From Clostridiales bacterium (lineage in GTDB: Bacteria; Bacillota; Clostridia; Lachnospirales; Lachnospiraceae), in NCBI GenBank assembly GCA_018369015.1, contig JAGZDD010000181.1, positions 1 through 7,672 on the forward strand: 7,672 nucleotides of DNA, read 5' to 3'. Positions 5,974 through 7,672 of the stretch are shown in pieces. Position 1 is the stretch's first letter; each line of letters starts with the position of its first letter. A program made the translations under genes and the position numbers. The notes under the pieces were generated by a model, which did no database searches, was not told where the DNA came from, and saw only the letters and a program-made list of their open reading frames with translations.

Positions 5974-6653
5974 GGGCGGCTCTCCAGTTTATAGCCAACG
6001 CCCCGTATGGTAACAATCATGGAGCCTGCGTCTCCCAGCTTCTGGCGCAGCATTCCAATATGTACATCAACCGTACGGCTCTCACATTCATAATCCATGT
6101 TCCACACAGTATCCAAAAGCTTCTCCCGCGTCATTACAAGATCCTTATTTTTCATCAGGCAATCCAGAAGCTCAAATTCCTTATAGGTAAGTTCCACCGG
6201 ACGGTCATCGACCATCACCGTGTGCTTTTTACGGTTTAGGGCCAGACGCCCGGTCGTAATGATTTCTTCCTGGGTATTCTCATTGCTGCGCCGGAGTACC
6301 GCTTTAATCCTAGACACAAGCTCCATGACTCCAAAGGGCTTCGTCACATAATCATCAGCCCCCTGATCCAGGCCAATCACCTTGTCATACTCTGTCGATT
6401 TGGCAGTCAGCATAATTACGGGAATGTTCTTATATTTATCATCCTTTTTCAGCTTTCTTAAGACAGAAACACCATCCTCGTCGGGAAGCATCACATCCAG
6501 CAATATCAGATCCGGCAATATACTCTTAATTCCCCGGTAAAAATCCCGGGCATTTTCAAAGCCTATTGTCTGATAACCCGATGCCTTTAAGGCATAAATA
6601 ACCAGCTCCCGGATATTTGCGTCATCTTCAATATAATAAATCATCTTTTCCAC
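5970..6653 (-). CDS. PhoB/OmpR-family response regulator
   Basis: A 227-residue transcription regulator controlled by phosphorylation. The receiver domain (about 1-120) has an acidic pocket in YIEDDANIREL, phospho-acceptor Asp53 in LILLDVMLPDEDG, Thr83 in IMLTAKS and Lys105 in VTKPFG. The OmpR/PhoB winged-helix DNA-binding domain fills about 129-225, with VELTYKEFELLDCLM, SRTVDVHIGMLRQKLG and the end VTIRGVGYKLE. I chose the GTG at 6653 because GGAGG lies 8 bases upstream. The ATG three codons later (6644) would be 17 bases from that site, and the ATG at 6713 adds 20 residues absent from the family. The stop overlaps the kinase start by 4 bases. The gap to the transporter gene is 68 bases without a clear terminator, so readthrough from it is plausible. 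A phosphate role is likely but inferred. Confidence 0.95.
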   Translation of the reverse strand: MEKMIYYIEDDANIRELVIYALKASGYQTIGFENARDFYRGIKSILPDLILLDVMLPDEDGVSVLRKLKKDDKYKNIPVIMLTAKSTEYDKVIGLDQGADDYVTKPFGVMELVSRIKAVLRRSNENTQEEIITTGRLALNRKKHTVMVDDRPVELTYKEFELLDCLMKNKDLVMTREKLLDTVWNMDYECESRTVDVHIGMLRQKLGDAGSMIVTIRGVGYKLESRP

Positions 6654-6661
6654 TATATGCG

Positions 6662-6666
6662 CCTCC
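6662..6666 (-). promoter_or_regulatory. Ribosome-binding site that decides the regulator start
   Basis: GGAGG on the minus strand, 8 bases before the GTG at 6653 and 17 before the ATG at 6644. The spacing favours the GTG start. Confidence 0.75.
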
Positions 6667-6721
6667 TTGCCTATGAATTGTAACTGTTCGGGCGGCAAAA
6701 CCGCTGCAGTCAATTATACTA

Positions 6722-7672
6722 TTATAACTCTTTTTTCACATAGCCTGCAATATTATCCGCATGATCAGATATACGTTCCAGATTGCTTAAAATATCTAAA
6801 AAGACAACACCGGACCGGGGCGCACATAAATTGGCAGCAAGACGCTCAATATGCTTTTCGCGCAGCTCCCCTTCCACATAATCTACCTGCTCCTCATATT
6901 CTCTGGCCTTTGTCACTGTATTCATTTCTGGATTTTCCCTTGCGCGCAGAGCATAAACCACACTGTTCGTTACATATTCCATAAGACCTTCCAGCTCTTT
7001 ATTAGCGGTTTCTGAAAATTCAATATGGTTCTCCACCTTAAAGTGTGCCAGCTCCGCCAGATTTTCCGCATGATCCCCCATACGTTCAATATCACTGACG
7101 GTATAAAACAGATGATTGATAAGCTGGTGCTGCTTTTCGGCCAGGGACAGCCCTGATATTTTTACAAGATAATCTGAGATCTGATGGGCCATAAGGTCAA
7201 TATCCTTTTCATGCTTATACACAAGAGCGATCTTTTCCTCGCTGTTAGAAAGACAGGCATCAAATGCCAGCTTCACATTATCATAAGTAATCTGGCCCAT
7301 ATGAATAACCTCGGCCACACTATTTTGTACAGCAAAGGCCGGATTTTCCAAAATACGCGCGTCAAGATGGCGCAGTACCATACTTGTTTCGCTTTCCTCG
7401 CCGGCGTTTTCCACTTTATCTTTAAGAATTACACCGGACAATTTCACAAGCTTATTTGCAAATGGGAACAGCACAATGGTATTCGTTATATTAAAAATTG
7501 AATGGAAAATAGAAATTTCCACACTGTTAATCCTCGATGTTCCAAAACCAGGGTCAACCTGAAAGATCACAAACATAATTACGCCAAATAATACTGCCCC
7601 GATCATATTAAACAGGAAATGGATGATTGCCGCCCTTTTTGCGGTGCGGTTCGCTCCTGCGCTGGAAATCAG
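6722..7672 (-). CDS. Na+/phosphate cotransporter family protein with C-terminal PhoU domain (5' end outside window)
   Basis: The reading frame is open to the window edge, so the visible 316 residues are the C-terminal part of a longer gene. The first visible residues, SSAGANRTAKRAAIIHFLFN, continue into a membrane helix (about 14-37), with another hydrophobic segment at about 53-76. This matches the end of a Na/Pi cotransporter (NptA/YjbB-like) membrane domain, which moves phosphate with sodium across the cytoplasmic membrane. Residues from about 95 form a helical PhoU-like domain with paired metal-binding motifs DIERMGDHAEN (194-204) and NLERISDHADN (297-307). The internal Met at 7606 is not the start, since homology runs through it. 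The total length of such proteins is usually about 540-600 residues. Its place before a PhoB/PhoR-type pair supports a phosphate-related unit. Confidence 0.92.
   Translation of the reverse strand: MISSAGANRTAKRAAIIHFLFNMIGAVLFGVIMFVIFQVDPGFGTSRINSVEISIFHSIFNITNTIVLFPFANKLVKLSGVILKDKVENAGEESETSMVLRHLDARILENPAFAVQNSVAEVIHMGQITYDNVKLAFDACLSNSEEKIALVYKHEKDIDLMAHQISDYLVKISGLSLAEKQHQLINHLFYTVSDIERMGDHAENLAELAHFKVENHIEFSETANKELEGLMEYVTNSVVYALRARENPEMNTVTKAREYEEQVDYVEGELREKHIERLAANLCAPRSGVVFLDILSNLERISDHADNIAGYVKKEL

Noticed and set aside
6713..6718. TATAAT on the minus strand just after the transporter gene, a possible promoter for the regulator
   Set aside because: The hexamer 17 bases upstream (ATGTGA) matches the -35 consensus poorly and there is no extended -10. 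Too weak to list as a promoter.

Overview
The window reads as an ordinary chromosomal stretch of a Firmicute of class Clostridia, probably Lachnospiraceae-like. That placement rests on strong GGAGG ribosome-binding sites, about 45% GC in a hand-counted coding sample, SigA-type promoters and Clostridia-style protein sequences; it is an inference from style, not a database match. Every convincing gene is on the minus strand, so transcription runs from high to low coordinates.

Layout in transcription order. (1) 7672-6722: the 3' part of a Na+/phosphate cotransporter with a C-terminal PhoU domain, cut by the window edge. (2) 6653-5970 and 5973-4651: a PhoB-type response regulator and its PhoR-type sensor kinase, overlapping by ATGA, ending in a good intrinsic terminator (4608-4565). 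(3) A SigA-type promoter (4563-4535) sits directly against that terminator and drives topB, a DNA topoisomerase III gene (4475-2413) split by a one-base frameshift near 3230. (4) 2410-2210: a roughly 200-bp hairpin-rich non-coding element. (5) A good promoter (2185-2157), a leader with a perfect 14-bp palindrome, and intact glmS (2018-192), closed by a textbook terminator (167-137). (6) 1-133: an unassigned GC-rich stretch, about 68% GC in the first 120 bases.

Functionally there are three units: phosphate uptake and phosphate-type signalling (transporter-PhoU, regulator, kinase), DNA topology (topB), and amino-sugar synthesis for the cell wall (glmS). Nothing indicates that the three units form one system. 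No tRNA, rRNA, CRISPR array, transposase or phage gene was seen.

I do not see a clear new biological system here. The points most worth checking are the topB frameshift (mutation, assembly error or, less likely, programmed slippage), the structured element upstream of glmS, a recurring GTTACTGT motif at intergenic ends, the palindrome at the glmS promoter, and the GC-rich edge.
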